DNA of 64,000 bases. Origin: Exiguobacterium sp. KRL4. Its GTDB lineage: Bacteria > Bacillota > Bacilli > Exiguobacteriales > Exiguobacteriaceae. Shown here in pieces: positions 1-8,965 of this stretch. The notes beneath the pieces were generated by a model. That model was given only the letters and a program-made list of their open reading frames with translations. It was not told the origin of the DNA and searched no databases. Location: contig NZ_MOLV01000019.1 in the NCBI RefSeq assembly GCF_001870785.1, positions 1-64,000 on the forward strand, given 5' to 3'. A program made the translations under genes and the position numbers. Position 1 is the first letter of the stretch; each line of letters begins with the position of its first letter.

Positions 1-43
1 TTCAGTTTTCAAAGTTCGTCGTGTCGTTTTCAGCGACTTTAAT
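1..43 (-). other. Leader of an rRNA operon (left edge)
   Basis: Read leftwards, the last bases before the edge spell AACTTTGAAAACTGAA, a string typical of the transcribed leader just upstream of 16S rRNA in Bacillus-like genomes. It follows two sigma-A promoters spaced as in rRNA operons. In B. subtilis an rRNA operon (rrnD) also lies beside ygxA. The 16S gene itself would lie outside the window, so this is inferred from leader, promoters and synteny. Confidence 0.6.
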
Positions 44-72
44 AAGATATCACGAAATAACTTGTGCGTCAA
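44..72 (-). promoter_or_regulatory. Promoter P2 of leftward rRNA operon
   Basis: On the minus strand TTGACG (67-72) is followed after exactly 17 bp by TATCTT (44-49). With the promoter at 130-158 it forms the tandem P1/P2 arrangement usual for Bacillales rRNA operons. Confidence 0.6.
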
Positions 73-129
73 TCGTTTTTTCATATTGTTTTTCATCGCG
101 TCCTCGGCATGCGCCTGTCGACATGTATT

Positions 130-158
130 AATATACTATCTCGAGATAACAACGTCAA
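130..158 (-). promoter_or_regulatory. Promoter P1 of leftward rRNA operon
   Basis: On the minus strand TTGACG (153-158), a 17-bp spacer and TATATT (130-135) form a near-consensus sigma-A promoter. The stretch 159-243 beyond it is T-rich and shows no gene. Confidence 0.6.
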
Positions 159-243
159 CTATTTTTCTAAAAAAGAATGAGAAATTTTTTTTCTTCTATA
201 TATAGGTTTCCTAATCTTTTCTTTTTTCATTCTGAACAAGTGA

Positions 244-267
244 AAACCGGTCGATTAGACGACCGGT
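244..267 (-). terminator. Intrinsic terminator of ygxA
   Basis: A perfect 9-bp stem (AACCGGTCG/CGACCGGTT) with a 6-base loop is followed by TTTTC on the minus strand. It overlaps the ygxA stop codon. Confidence 0.7.
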
Positions 268-1124
268 TCATACGTTACAAGTTCAACGCCTAATCCCTTT
301 GTTCGCTGATAAGAAATTCGAACTAATCCTTTACGGATAAAGAAATCAATCAGACTACCTAAGTCGACTTTTAATTCCTCCAGGCGTTGTTCCTCCATCA
401 ATTCATACATCGTCCAAGGACGATCACGTTCTCGCATGACCTCAAATAAGTACTTACCACCTGACAACACTTTCGATTGTAACAAATGCTCTAAACCAAT
501 CAACGCAAGATGAATCCGTTGTTCTAACGTCTCTTCACTTAATAATAACTGTTCGTACAACTTATAGACATCCGGATCATCCAAACGTGCCTGTTCCCAG
601 ACGACGACTTCCGGATGTGCCCCTTTTTCCAAGACAGATAACCGGGCTAAATGATGTAGGGCATGGTGGACGTGTGTATAGGCATCGTAATAACTTCCAC
701 GGCTGAACAAGTTTCTTCCATCTTGAAAACGGCGCAACAATTTCGCGAATGATAACGACATCTGTAAACACCGTTCGGTTTCCGGAAAATTTAATAACTG
801 TTTTTTCAAGTTCGTCAAATAGTCATTTCGTTCAAAGATGATCGAACCTTCTGATATCCAATGGACGGCCCTTCGGTTTGCATTTAAAACCATCCAACGA
901 GACAACACGTCTTCGTGTACGAGTTGTAATGAAACTCGCAATGTATCCAGACGATAATGTTTGACTGTCCATTCAATGGACGGGTCTCGCGTAATCACTA
1001 AAAGTAAGACATCAAATTGATCGGTCAACGAGTCCCGCGGCTGTCTTTTTTCAACAGAAATGATTCCTTGTGTGTCCGGATAAGCGGCATATTCTGAATA
1101 AATCGTTCGTGTTGCTTGCTCCAT
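255..1124 (-). CDS. ygxA: YgxA-type nucleotidyltransferase-like protein
   Basis: The 289-residue soluble protein resembles B. subtilis YgxA, annotated as nucleotidyltransferase-like with unknown substrate. The N-terminal part (about 1-120) would be the nucleotidyltransferase-like fold and the rest is helical and rich in Leu, Glu and His. No complete catalytic triad can be assigned by eye, so activity is uncertain. Position supports the call: in B. subtilis it also sits between an rRNA operon and ygzB-perR. An AAGGAG-type site precedes the ATG. It is divergent from ygzB and ends in its own terminator. Confidence 0.75.
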   Translation of the reverse strand: MEQATRTIYSEYAAYPDTQGIISVEKRQPRDSLTDQFDVLLLVITRDPSIEWTVKHYRLDTLRVSLQLVHEDVLSRWMVLNANRRAVHWISEGSIIFERNDYLTNLKKQLLNFPETERCLQMSLSFAKLLRRFQDGRNLFSRGSYYDAYTHVHHALHHLARLSVLEKGAHPEVVVWEQARLDDPDVYKLYEQLLLSEETLEQRIHLALIGLEHLLQSKVLSGGKYLFEVMRERDRPWTMYELMEEQRLEELKVDLGSLIDFFIRKGLVRISYQRTKGLGVELVTYEPVV

Positions 1125-1265
1125 TTCCTTCTCACCCTTCTCTACTCCATACTCGACCTGCTGATTTTTGATCGTTCGTCCGTTACCATTTTCGACAAAA
1201 AATCAACCGTTCCTGCTTCAGACTCGCTCCAACAATATGCTAGACTGACTACAGGGGGAATTCAT

Positions 1266-1628
1266 GTGAAAAAACAACGCAAAAACAAAATAAATCGCGC
1301 CCGTAACTTAGCGATGTTCTTAGTGTTTGGCGGAATGCTCGTCATGTACGGTGGTCTTTTGTTAAAACAATTTGAAATCATCATGGTCATTTTAATGCTC
1401 GTCGGATTCGTCATGGTCCTAGCGAGTACAGCTCTCTATTTCTTGATTGGTTTAACTTCGACAAAAGCAGCTGTCGTCACGTGTCCGAACTGCGGGAAAG
1501 AAACAAAAGTTCTCGGTCGGGTCGATTTATGTATGCACTGCGACGAACCATTGACGATGGATCGAAATCTTGAAGGAAAAGAATTTGATGAAAAATACAA
1601 TAAACACAGTAAACGAGCTCCCCGCTAA
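1266..1628 (+). CDS. ygzB: UPF0295 membrane protein YgzB
   Basis: This 120-residue protein starts at GTG 1266, chosen because an AGGGGG site lies just upstream; the open frame back to 1116 has no good site and overlaps ygxA. A basic N-terminus is followed by two membrane segments (about residues 15-35 and 40-62). A cytoplasmic tail then carries two CxxC pairs (CPNC and CMHC), suggesting a small zinc ribbon. Length and layout match B. subtilis YgzB, function unknown. It is convergent with perR and shares a terminator with it. Confidence 0.8.
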   Translation: MKKQRKNKINRARNLAMFLVFGGMLVMYGGLLLKQFEIIMVILMLVGFVMVLASTALYFLIGLTSTKAAVVTCPNCGKETKVLGRVDLCMHCDEPLTMDRNLEGKEFDEKYNKHSKRAPR

Positions 1629-1645
1629 AGGAAGCTCGTTTTTTA
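1612..1645. terminator. Bidirectional terminator between ygzB and perR
   Basis: The arms ACGAGCT (1613-1619) and AGCTCGT (1633-1639) are followed by a T run rightwards and preceded by AAA. The hairpin overlaps the ygzB stop and lies at the perR 3' end. Confidence 0.6.
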
Positions 1646-2077
1646 GTGCACGTTCGATTGGCAATCGGGACAAGTCCCGTAGACTTCGAGGCGGTGACGA
1701 TCTACTTTAAATCCTGTCAAGTGCGCAGCAACTGTCTCCACATCATCTAATACCGGATAATTAAAGTCGACGATTTTTCCACAACCTTCGCAAATCATAT
1801 GATAATGACGTGTCGTCACAAAATCAAAGCGACTCGAAGCATCTCCATAATTCATTTCTTCTACGATTCCTTTTTCTCGGAAGACCCGTAAGTTATTATA
1901 AACTGTCGCCACACTCATATTTGGAAAACGATGTTCGAGCGCACGATAAATTTCATCTGCTGTCGGATGTGTATGTCCCGTCGTTAAATATTCCAAAATC
2001 GCATGACGTTGTGGTGTCATCCGAACGCCTGATTCACGTAAAGAGCGTACTGCGTCATCTAGCATTTCGTTCGCCAC
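1643..2077 (-). CDS. perR: Peroxide stress regulator PerR (Fur family)
   Basis: This 144-residue repressor senses H2O2 by metal-catalysed oxidation of histidines and controls peroxide and iron genes. The winged helix (about 15-85) precedes the dimerization domain. Regulatory-metal ligands His37, Asp85, His91, His93 and Asp104 fall at the same numbers as in B. subtilis PerR. Asp rather than Glu at 104 favours PerR over Fur. Structural-zinc cysteines are 96, 99, 136 and 139. Its own promoter carries a PerR-like box, implying autoregulation. Confidence 0.93.
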   Translation of the reverse strand: MANEMLDDAVRSLRESGVRMTPQRHAILEYLTTGHTHPTADEIYRALEHRFPNMSVATVYNNLRVFREKGIVEEMNYGDASSRFDFVTTRHYHMICEGCGKIVDFNYPVLDDVETVAAHLTGFKVDRHRLEVYGTCPDCQSNVH

Positions 2078-2114
2078 GTCATCCCCTCATTTCTATCTTT
2101 CATTGATTATTAGA

Positions 2115-2129
2115 TTGTAATCTTTATAA
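2115..2129 (-). promoter_or_regulatory. PerR box at the perR promoter
   Basis: The minus-strand sequence TTATAAAGATTACAA matches the PerR consensus TTATAATNATTATAA at 12 of 14 defined positions. It lies just downstream of the -10 element, over the likely start site, where a bound repressor would block transcription. Confidence 0.7.
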
Positions 2130-2131
2130 TT

Positions 2132-2160
2132 AGTCTACCTACATTCTTTCTTTCCGTCAA
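2132..2160 (-). promoter_or_regulatory. perR promoter
   Basis: TTGACG (2155-2160), a 17-bp spacer and TAGACT (2132-2137) on the minus strand form a sigma-A promoter leading straight into the PerR box and perR. Confidence 0.65.
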
Positions 2161-2239
2161 CGGCTCTGCTCCTCATTTGACAGACATGATACAATCGTAT
2201 CGTGATATTTTTCACGTATCAACGATTGGAGGAATCCTC

Positions 2240-3538
2240 ATGTCAATTCAAACAAGTCGCAAAACTTCTGAAGCGTTATATGAAGTCGCACAAAAATGTA
2301 TCGTCGGCGGTGTGAACAGCCCATCCCGTTCTTATAAAGCAGTCGGTGGTGGTGCTCCTGTTTATATGGAACGTGGTGAAGGGGCGTACTTCTTCGATGT
2401 CGACGGAAATCGGTACATCGATTACTTAGCAGCTTATGGACCAATCATCACTGGTCACGGTCATCCACATATCACGGAAGCAATCACAAACGCGTCACGA
2501 AACGGTTTATTATATGGAACCCCCCATCGTTTAGAAATCGATTTCGCTCACAAGCTCCAGCAAGCAATCCCTTCTTTAGAAAAGGTTCGTTTCACAAACT
2601 CCGGAACAGAGGCGGTCATGACGACGATTCGTGTCGCTCGTGCCTACACCGGACGTGAACTGGTCATCAAATTCAGCGGTTGTTACCATGGTCACTCCGA
2701 CTTGATGCTGATTGCAGCGGGAAGTGGACCGGCGACACTCGGTTCGCCTGACTCGGCGGGTGTCACAAAAGCGACAGCCAAAGAAGTCATTACGACACCG
2801 TTCAACGATATTGAGTCGTACCGCCAAATCATGTCAGAGTGGGGCGATCAAGTCGCCTGTGTCCTCGTCGAACCAATCGTCGGGAACTTCGGAATCGTTG
2901 AACCGCAACCTGGTTTCCTTCAGGCCATCAACGACATTACGCATGAACATGGTGCCCTCGTCATCTATGATGAAGTCATCACTGCGTTCCGTTTCATGTA
3001 TGGAAGTGCACAGGAACTGTTAAACATCCGTCCCGATATGACGGCACTCGGAAAAATCATCGGCGGAGGTCTACCGATTGGTGCGTATGGCGGACGTCAA
3101 GAGATCATGGAACACGTCGCCCCACTTGGTCCCGCCTATCAAGCAGGAACGATGGCCGGAAATCCGGCTTCGATGGCAGCCGGAATCGCCTGCCTCGAAT
3201 TACTCAAACAACCCGGAGTTTACGAAGAATTCGACCGACTGGGTGCGAAACTTGAACAAGGGATTCTTGAAGCCGCCAAAACGCATGCTGTCACGATTAC
3301 GATCAACCGTCTCAAAGGAGCCTTGACAGTCTACTTCACCGATGAGACCGTCGTCGATTATTTAGGAGCTGAGCGTGCTGACAGTGAAATGTTCGGTCGT
3401 TTCTTTAAATTAATGCTCGAACAAGGCATCAATCTTGCCCCTTCTAAATATGAAGCGTGGTTCTTGACGACGGCTCATACAGAAGCGGATATCGATGAGA
3501 CGATTGTTGCCGTGAATCATGCCTTTTCTCAACTATAA
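2240..3538 (+). CDS. gsaB: Glutamate-1-semialdehyde 2,1-aminomutase
   Basis: This PLP enzyme converts glutamate-1-semialdehyde to 5-aminolevulinate for heme synthesis. The ATG at 2240 is chosen because TTGGAGGAATCCTC sits directly before it; the 21 extra upstream codons lack a site. The 432-residue length is normal. The motif NSGTEAVM binds the cofactor phosphate, DEV is the PLP-contact Asp region, and the Lys of [10 protein letters not shown] is the Schiff-base residue. Adjacency to perR matches B. subtilis gsaB, a paralogue of hemL outside the main hem operon. It appears monocistronic with a strong terminator. Confidence 0.92.
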   Translation: MSIQTSRKTSEALYEVAQKCIVGGVNSPSRSYKAVGGGAPVYMERGEGAYFFDVDGNRYIDYLAAYGPIITGHGHPHITEAITNASRNGLLYGTPHRLEIDFAHKLQQAIPSLEKVRFTNSGTEAVMTTIRVARAYTGRELVIKFSGCYHGHSDLMLIAAGSGPATLGSPDSAGVTKATAKEVITTPFNDIESYRQIMSEWGDQVACVLVEPIVGNFGIVEPQPGFLQAINDITHEHGALVIYDEVITAFRFMYGSAQELLNIRPDMTALGKIIGGGLPIGAYGGRQEIMEHVAPLGPAYQAGTMAGNPASMAAGIACLELLKQPGVYEEFDRLGAKLEQGILEAAKTHAVTITINRLKGALTVYFTDETVVDYLGAERADSEMFGRFFKLMLEQGINLAPSKYEAWFLTTAHTEADIDETIVAVNHAFSQL

Positions 3539-3548
3539 TCCGATACAA

Positions 3549-3584
3549 AAAGGCTATTCCGTTTTTTCGGAATAGCCTTTTTTT
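3549..3584. terminator. Bidirectional terminator after gsaB
   Basis: AAAGGCTATTCCG and its complement enclose a short T loop and end in a T run. It serves gsaB rightwards and the ABC gene leftwards. Confidence 0.85.
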
Positions 3585-5374
3585 CATTCGACGAGCTCTA
3601 AGTTCTGAATCGCATACAGTTCGAAGTAAGCGCCACGTTTACGCATCAATTCTTCATGGCGTCCCATTTCCGTGATCTGTCCATTTTCGATGACGACGAT
3701 TTTATCGGCATCGGTGATTGTCGAAAGACGATGAGCCACGGTAAACGTCGTTCGTCCTTTGGCAAGACGTGCCAATGAATCTTGGATCATGGATTCGCTT
3801 TCGAGATCAAGCGCACTCGTTGCTTCGTCTAAAATCAAAATCGGTGGATTCTTGAGGAACACGCGAGCAATCGCGAGACGTTGTTTTTGTCCGCCCGATA
3901 ACTTGACACCACGTTCGCCGACCGGTGTTTTATAGCCATCTTGCAAACGTTCGATGAACTCATGGGCATTGGCGGCTTTGGCTGCAGCAATGACTTGTTC
4001 ATCTGTCGCCTCCGGATTCCCCATCTTGATATTCATTTCAACCGATTCACTAAACAGAATCGATTCTTGCATGACCATTCCGATTTGGTCGCGGAGACCA
4101 CGAAGCTTCAAATCTCGAATATCGACACCATCCAACGTAATCCGTCCGGATGAGACATCATAAAAACGGGGAATCAGACTGACGAGTGTCGATTTCCCGC
4201 CTCCTGACATGCCGACGAACGCAATCCGTTCACCTGCTTGGACGTCGAGCGTCAGCCGGTTGATCGCCAGTTCGCCCCCTTCTTCATACGAAAAGCTGAT
4301 ATCTTCAAATTGGACGTTTCCTTTGACGGCACCCGGATTTTTAGCTGTCGCTTTTTCTGTAATGTCATACGGTTCATCCAAAAACTCAAACATCCGGTCC
4401 ATCGAGGCAATCGATTGCGTCAATGTCGTCGATGAGTTGACGAGTCGGCCGAGTGGTGCGTACAGACGATCAATATAGGCGATGAAGGCGACCATCGTCC
4501 CAAGGGACTCTTGACCATTCAAGACAAGGAAGGCAGCTGCTCCGAAAATCAAAATCGGTGCAAAGTCGGTAATCGTCGAAACGACGACGTACGTCCGGGC
4601 ATTCCAGTTCGTTTGCCGTAAAGCGGCATTTAAAAAACCATCATTTTGTTTTTTGAACGCCCGGTTTTCATGTGGTTCGAGGGCAAAACTCCGAATGACG
4701 GCCATTCCGTTGACGCGTTCTGTCAAATGTCCTTGCAACTCGGCCAGTGCCGCGGAACGATCACGTGTCAGACTACGAAGCCGCCCATAAAAGAATTTAA
4801 CGGCAAGTGCGTAAAATGGTAAGGGAATGATGGCAACGAGTGTCAGTTTGGGATCAATCGTCCACATGATGGCGATCGCAATCAAGATCGTGATCATATC
4901 GAGCCAGAGGTTCATCAAACCGGTCACGACAAAATCTTTTGTCTGTTCGACGTCATTAATGATCCGCGAGATGACTTCCCCCGTTTTTGAATTTGAATAA
5001 AATCGTAAGGATAACTTCTGGACATGATCAAACAATCGATTTCGGACATCAAATAGAATTTTTGACGCGGACCACTGAGCAAGGTATTGACGAATGTATT
5101 CCAGTGGTGGTTTGACGACAAGGAAGACGAAGAATCCGGCCCCGATCAAATAGGCCAATTCCTTACTGCGTTCTGCCAATGGAACCGTCGTCGTTTCGTC
5201 CAAAAGATTATCGATGATGTATTTATAGAGCAACGGCAACCCTAATGGAATCGAAAACTTGATGATCCCGACAAACACCGTTAAAAGGATTTGTTTTTTA
5301 TAGGGTTTGACGAATTCCATGTACCGTCGGATCGAACCTTTTTCTTTTGGGTGGACTTGTTTTTTTCTACTCAT
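3584..5374 (-). CDS. ygaD: ABC exporter, fused membrane and ATPase (YgaD type)
   Basis: This 596-residue half transporter has an N-terminal membrane domain (about 1-320, six helices) and an ATPase domain (about 340-596). Walker A (GMSGGGKST), signature LSGGQ, Walker B ILILDEATSALD with catalytic Glu and the switch His (AHRLST) are all consensus, so a homodimer with two active sites is expected. The ATG at 5374 is preferred to TTG 5390-5392 because GAAGGG lies at proper spacing inside the longer reading. It resembles B. subtilis YgaD (lipid A or multidrug exporter class); the substrate is unknown. Confidence 0.85.
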   Translation of the reverse strand: MSRKKQVHPKEKGSIRRYMEFVKPYKKQILLTVFVGIIKFSIPLGLPLLYKYIIDNLLDETTTVPLAERSKELAYLIGAGFFVFLVVKPPLEYIRQYLAQWSASKILFDVRNRLFDHVQKLSLRFYSNSKTGEVISRIINDVEQTKDFVVTGLMNLWLDMITILIAIAIMWTIDPKLTLVAIIPLPFYALAVKFFYGRLRSLTRDRSAALAELQGHLTERVNGMAVIRSFALEPHENRAFKKQNDGFLNAALRQTNWNARTYVVVSTITDFAPILIFGAAAFLVLNGQESLGTMVAFIAYIDRLYAPLGRLVNSSTTLTQSIASMDRMFEFLDEPYDITEKATAKNPGAVKGNVQFEDISFSYEEGGELAINRLTLDVQAGERIAFVGMSGGGKSTLVSLIPRFYDVSSGRITLDGVDIRDLKLRGLRDQIGMVMQESILFSESVEMNIKMGNPEATDEQVIAAAKAANAHEFIERLQDGYKTPVGERGVKLSGGQKQRLAIARVFLKNPPILILDEATSALDLESESMIQDSLARLAKGRTTFTVAHRLSTITDADKIVVIENGQITEMGRHEELMRKRGAYFELYAIQNLELVE

Positions 5375-5395
5375 GTGTTTCCCTTCTTTCAACTA

Positions 5396-5421
5396 AAAAA
5401 AGACGATGGCGAACCATCATC
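5396..5421 (-). terminator. Terminator of ygaC
   Basis: Minus-strand stem GATGATGG/CCATCGTC with a TTCG tetraloop is followed by seven T. It overlaps the last codons of ygaC and separates it from the ABC gene. Confidence 0.75.
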
Positions 5422-5959
5422 TCCGATATCTTGTTTCGTATTCACGATACCACGTTTCAACGAATGCTGGATTAAACGGACCCTTGCGACTCCGAATCCA
5501 TTGAATCAAAATCTGGACGTTGTCCTTGAGAATACGATCGATCGCTTTCGGATAATTCATGTCCCGGCGATGTTTCTCATACTCATCCTCATCCAAAATC
5601 ATGTAAGACATGTCTGGATAAACTTTGATGTCTAAATCATAATCAATGTACTTGACTGCTCGATCCTTTTCATCAAACGTCGAAGGTGACCCTAAGTTAC
5701 AGTAATAGTAGATTCCGTCTTCGCGAATCATACAAATTACGTTGAACCAAAGTTCTGTCGAAAAATAACAAATCGCGGGTTCTCGTGTCCGCCACTGACG
5801 ACCATCCGATTCACTGACCATGATCCGGTCATTGAATCCAATCAATTCTTCTTCCGTCGATTTAAGCACGAGCGTTTCTTCCCAAACTCTGTGTAAGCTG
5901 CCGTTATGTTTGAAACTTTGAATCTCAATCTTGCTACTTTCTTTTGGGAATCGACTCAT
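5417..5959 (-). CDS. ygaC: DUF402 nucleoside tri/diphosphatase (YgaC/Ntdp)
   Basis: The 180-residue soluble protein matches the DUF402/FomD-like family of B. subtilis YgaC and the S. aureus nucleoside tri- and diphosphatase Ntdp. The acidic central stretch ([15 protein letters not shown]) fits the metal-binding Asp cluster of the family, and [11 protein letters not shown] is typical of its C-terminal helix. The ATG follows AAAGGAG. Gene position beside ygaD is conserved with B. subtilis. The family assignment is firm; the physiological substrate is not evident. Confidence 0.85.
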   Translation of the reverse strand: MSRFPKESSKIEIQSFKHNGSLHRVWEETLVLKSTEEELIGFNDRIMVSESDGRQWRTREPAICYFSTELWFNVICMIREDGIYYYCNLGSPSTFDEKDRAVKYIDYDLDIKVYPDMSYMILDEDEYEKHRRDMNYPKAIDRILKDNVQILIQWIRSRKGPFNPAFVETWYREYETRYRR

Positions 5960-6076
5960 GTGCTACTCCTTTCTGAAGCTTTTTATTCAGTTTTTTCTAT
6001 ACTCTCGTGCTTATTATACCCATTTTCAGAACACATGAAAAACGAAAGGCTACTTTTTCAAGAAAATGACTGGTAT

Positions 6077-6502
6077 TTATTTTGAAAAATGATGTAAAAT
6101 CGCTTGCTTCCGTTGGCGAAACATCGGTCGCAGGATGAGCAGATCGACGAACCATTTCGGCAAATACGATTTATAAATCAAATCATCCACCATATAGACA
6201 CCGTCCGCCCGCTCCTCGACACGGTGCGTATGGCACCAGGCCGAAAACGGAAACGGAACCTTGACTCCGACGTCGACAAAGACATCTGCCCCGACCATCG
6301 GAATGATCGAATCCCACTTTACATAGATCGGCGGAACACCGACTTTCAGCTGAATCGTATTTCCGGCATACGTCCTCGTATCGCCGCTCGTTTGTACTTT
6401 CGGGAAAGTCGTCATACCGGTCAATGCTTTCGCATCACTTAAAAATAACCAGGCTTGTTCCTTTGTCGTCGGAACACGGGTCTCCGTCAAAAAATGCTTC
6501 AT
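6077..6502 (-). CDS. SRPBCC (START-like) family protein
   Basis: About 141 residues resembling polyketide cyclase/START-like SRPBCC proteins, which hold a hydrophobic ligand in a helix-grip cavity. The start METs at 6508 and 6502 are both open; 6502 has the better spacing to AAGGGAG and begins MKHFLTETRV, the usual family opening. It lies 2 bp after the mutY stop on the same strand, so it is probably the last gene of a mutY unit. No catalytic residues can be assigned and ligand and role are unknown. Confidence 0.65.
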   Translation of the reverse strand: MKHFLTETRVPTTKEQAWLFLSDAKALTGMTTFPKVQTSGDTRTYAGNTIQLKVGVPPIYVKWDSIIPMVGADVFVDVGVKVPFPFSAWCHTHRVEERADGVYMVDDLIYKSYLPKWFVDLLILRPMFRQRKQAILHHFSK

Positions 6503-6504
6503 CT

Positions 6505-7518
6505 TCATTCTCCCTTCAATAATCGATCAATTTTCATTTGCGCGACAGAAATCGGTTGTTTAGCATACGTCGATTCGTCCATCAAAACCGTTTCTGCTGG
6601 TTGTGTCGCCACACGGTAAACGGTGATGTCCCAAATCCGGTGTGAAAAGATATGTTTGACACTACCGACAAGCGCTCCCGGTTGGTCGTCCATCGTCTCT
6701 ACTAAAGGATATTGCCACATACCTGCGAGTAATCCAGTATCCGGACGTTTCATGACGGCCACACGTCCGTCTTCTTCATACACTAATGCATCATATTGAA
6801 TCGTCTGTGTTTTTCCTTTTTTTGTTTTGACAGGAAGCTCTGCTTGAACAGACCGTTCATAGGCAAAACAGACATCATTGACCGGACAGAGCCCGCACAT
6901 CGGTGATTTTGGTGTACAAACCATCGCTCCAAGCTCCATCAACCCTTGATTGAAGCTAGATGGATCCATGTGGTCAATCAGTTCATGAACAGCCGCTTCA
7001 AATGTTTTCCGTGTTTTTGGTGCGGCGATGTCGTCATAAATTCCTAGAACACGCGATAGCACTCGCATGACGTTCCCGTCGACGGCCGGCTCCGGATGAC
7101 CATACGCAATGGAAAGGACGGCACCTGTCGTGTAAGGACCCACGCCACGCAAACTTTCAAATTTTTCTTTCTCATCCGGTACGATTCCATCATATTTTTC
7201 AACAACTTCTTGAACGGCGATTTGAAGATTCTTAACTCGGGAATAGTACCCTAGACCCTCCCAGTATTTTAAGACTTCACTTTGATCGGCCGATGCTAGA
7301 TCGTGTGGTGTCGGAAAACGTTCCGTAAAACGATGGTAATAAGGAATTACCGTGTCGACCCGCGTCTGTTGTAACATGATTTCACTGATCCAGATATGGT
7401 ACGGGTTTTTCGTTTCCCGCCATGGCAATTGTCGTTGCTCACGTAAGAACCATTGAACCAGTTCCGTTGTAAAATGTTGTTTATTGAAGTTTGTGAAATA
7501 TTCTTTAACGAGAGTCAA
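6505..7518 (-). CDS. mutY: A/G-specific adenine glycosylase MutY
   Basis: This 337-residue base-excision enzyme removes A opposite 8-oxoguanine. The helix-hairpin-helix region (LRGVGPYTTGAVLS) and catalytic Asp (AVDGNVMRVLSR) are present. The iron-sulfur loop has the cysteine spacing C-X6-C-X2-C-X5-C (CTPKSPMCGLCPVNDVC). The C-terminal third is a NUDIX-like domain reading the 8-oxoG strand, somewhat shorter than usual. The start is TTG with AGAGGT upstream. It matches B. subtilis YfhQ, next to yfhP as here. Confidence 0.93.
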   Translation of the reverse strand: MTLVKEYFTNFNKQHFTTELVQWFLREQRQLPWRETKNPYHIWISEIMLQQTRVDTVIPYYHRFTERFPTPHDLASADQSEVLKYWEGLGYYSRVKNLQIAVQEVVEKYDGIVPDEKEKFESLRGVGPYTTGAVLSIAYGHPEPAVDGNVMRVLSRVLGIYDDIAAPKTRKTFEAAVHELIDHMDPSSFNQGLMELGAMVCTPKSPMCGLCPVNDVCFAYERSVQAELPVKTKKGKTQTIQYDALVYEEDGRVAVMKRPDTGLLAGMWQYPLVETMDDQPGALVGSVKHIFSHRIWDITVYRVATQPAETVLMDESTYAKQPISVAQMKIDRLLKGE

Positions 7519-7639
7519 AATTCTACCTCTTTTCTGTCTGATACGTTATAGTAAATGCAACTTGCAGGTAACTGATTTTTCAAATTATGAATGAGATTCA
7601 TTACTTTTTCATTACTTTTTATAGAGGAGCGAATTCGCA

Positions 7640-8623
7640 TTGGATACTGGTACGCATATCGGAATGGGACTTTGCCTCGCCGCCATTTCTACGCTTGAAC
7701 CTGACGTCGCCTCGAGCGCTACGCTGTTTGCCGCCGTCACAACCACGGCCCTGGTCGGTTCCCATGCCCCGGACTTTGATACTGTATTTAAATTTAAAGG
7801 AAACAGTGCCTATCTCAGACAACACCGTGGGAAATCACACGGGTTGATTGCTTTGATTGCTTGGCCGTTATTGTTATCCATCGTCATCGGTGCCTTGTTT
7901 GGTGTTCCACCTACTTCATTATGGCTGATGGCACAGATTGCTGTCGCCCTTCATGTCTTCGTCGATCTGTTTAATGCTTACGGGACACAAGCTCTTCATC
8001 CGTTTAAGAAAATCTGGATTGGATGGGGCGTCATCAATACGTTTGATCCCTATCTGTTCACGATGTATTATAGCGCGTTTGGCATCTGGTTACTGACCCG
8101 GGCGACGATCGTCATCTTCCCAATTCTGATCGCCATCGTTATCATCTACTATGCCGTCCAGTTTAAACTACGGAATGACGCGCTAGCGACGGCAGCCCGT
8201 TATTACGGAGGTGCCCACAAATTGTTTATTTCTCCCGGAATGAAATGGGATGAATGGCATGTTGCAGCACGCCTCCGCAACGAATATGCTGTTGTCAAAA
8301 TCAATTCCGGAAACGTCGTCGAGTGCGGAAACTTCCGCATCAAAGAGGAACCTCATGGGGACGAGTTGTATGAAGTCGTCAAAGAAAACGCCGATTTGCA
8401 GGCCTTCCTTGAGTTTTCGAAGATTCATACGTATACCGTTTCACGAAAAGATGGCATCGTCGAATACCGCTTCACGAATTTACGGTATTTCACGAAAGAA
8501 GTGTATCCCTTCGTCGCGGTCGTCCGAATTGATGCGACGTCGCATCAAATCGTCAGCTCCTACACGGGCTGGGTCTTCAGCGAACGGACGTTACAAAAAA
8601 AACTAGTTGTTCCCGCCTTATGA
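7640..8623 (+). CDS. yfhP: Membrane-bound metal-dependent hydrolase YfhP
   Basis: The 327-residue membrane protein of the YdjM/DUF457 type starts at TTG 7640, with GAGGAG ten bases upstream; the first residues MDTGTHIGMG are the family hallmark. His and Asp residues in THIGMG, SHAPDFDT and HRGKSHG would bind metal, as in phospholipase C-like hydrolases. Several membrane helices span about 15-180. The soluble C-terminal half (about 190-327) is poorly conserved. Substrate is unknown; it is divergent from mutY. Confidence 0.8.
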   Translation: MDTGTHIGMGLCLAAISTLEPDVASSATLFAAVTTTALVGSHAPDFDTVFKFKGNSAYLRQHRGKSHGLIALIAWPLLLSIVIGALFGVPPTSLWLMAQIAVALHVFVDLFNAYGTQALHPFKKIWIGWGVINTFDPYLFTMYYSAFGIWLLTRATIVIFPILIAIVIIYYAVQFKLRNDALATAARYYGGAHKLFISPGMKWDEWHVAARLRNEYAVVKINSGNVVECGNFRIKEEPHGDELYEVVKENADLQAFLEFSKIHTYTVSRKDGIVEYRFTNLRYFTKEVYPFVAVVRIDATSHQIVSSYTGWVFSERTLQKKLVVPAL

Positions 8624-8625
8624 AT

Positions 8626-8676
8626 AAAGGACTCGCTCTGTTCGGAAAAATCCTTCCGAAGAGCGAGTCCTTTTTT
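8626..8676. terminator. Bidirectional terminator yfhP / yfhJ
   Basis: A long stem (AAGGACTCGCTCT with its complement, extended by TTCGGA) ends in a T run. It lies between convergent genes. Confidence 0.8.
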
Positions 8677-8965
8677 AGTTGAACGACTGGCTGTCGCGCC
8701 CAATCATCAGATGTTTGAACTTCTCATTTGTCGTGTTGAAACGATGCAACATCGCACCGTGTTGTTTGATTTGTTGTTGGACGAAACGAACGGCAACCGC
8801 TTCGCCTTGGTATTTCTCTCCTGCCCGCGCAAGTGTCGCTTCGAAATCTTCCCAAAGTACTTCAACCCACGTCAAAGCTTCGAGTGGTGTCAACGTCTCG
8901 TTGACGTGTTGTAATTCTGCAGCCAGTCCTTTTAGTGCTTCTGAACGATTTTGATCCATCGTCAT
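8675..8965 (-). CDS. yfhJ: WVELL family protein YfhJ
   Basis: This 96-residue protein carries LTWVEVLWEDFEATLARAGEK, cut here to the family core WVEVLWEDFEAT, which defines the WVELL/YfhJ family of unknown function. Its start overlaps the stop of yfhH by 4 bp, so the two are translationally coupled. B. subtilis yfhJ and yfhH lie in the same neighbourhood. Confidence 0.8.
   Translation of the reverse strand: MTMDQNRSEALKGLAAELQHVNETLTPLEALTWVEVLWEDFEATLARAGEKYQGEAVAVRFVQQQIKQHGAMLHRFNTTNEKFKHLMIGRDSQSFN

Noticed and set aside
1116-1265. 51-codon N-terminal extension of YgzB
   Set aside because: It overlaps divergent ygxA, lacks a ribosome site and is absent from the family length; GTG 1266 fits.
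2170-2200. TTGACA at 2177 as a gsaB promoter
   Set aside because: No acceptable -10 lies 16-18 bp downstream, and TACAAT at the wrong spacing does not pair with it.
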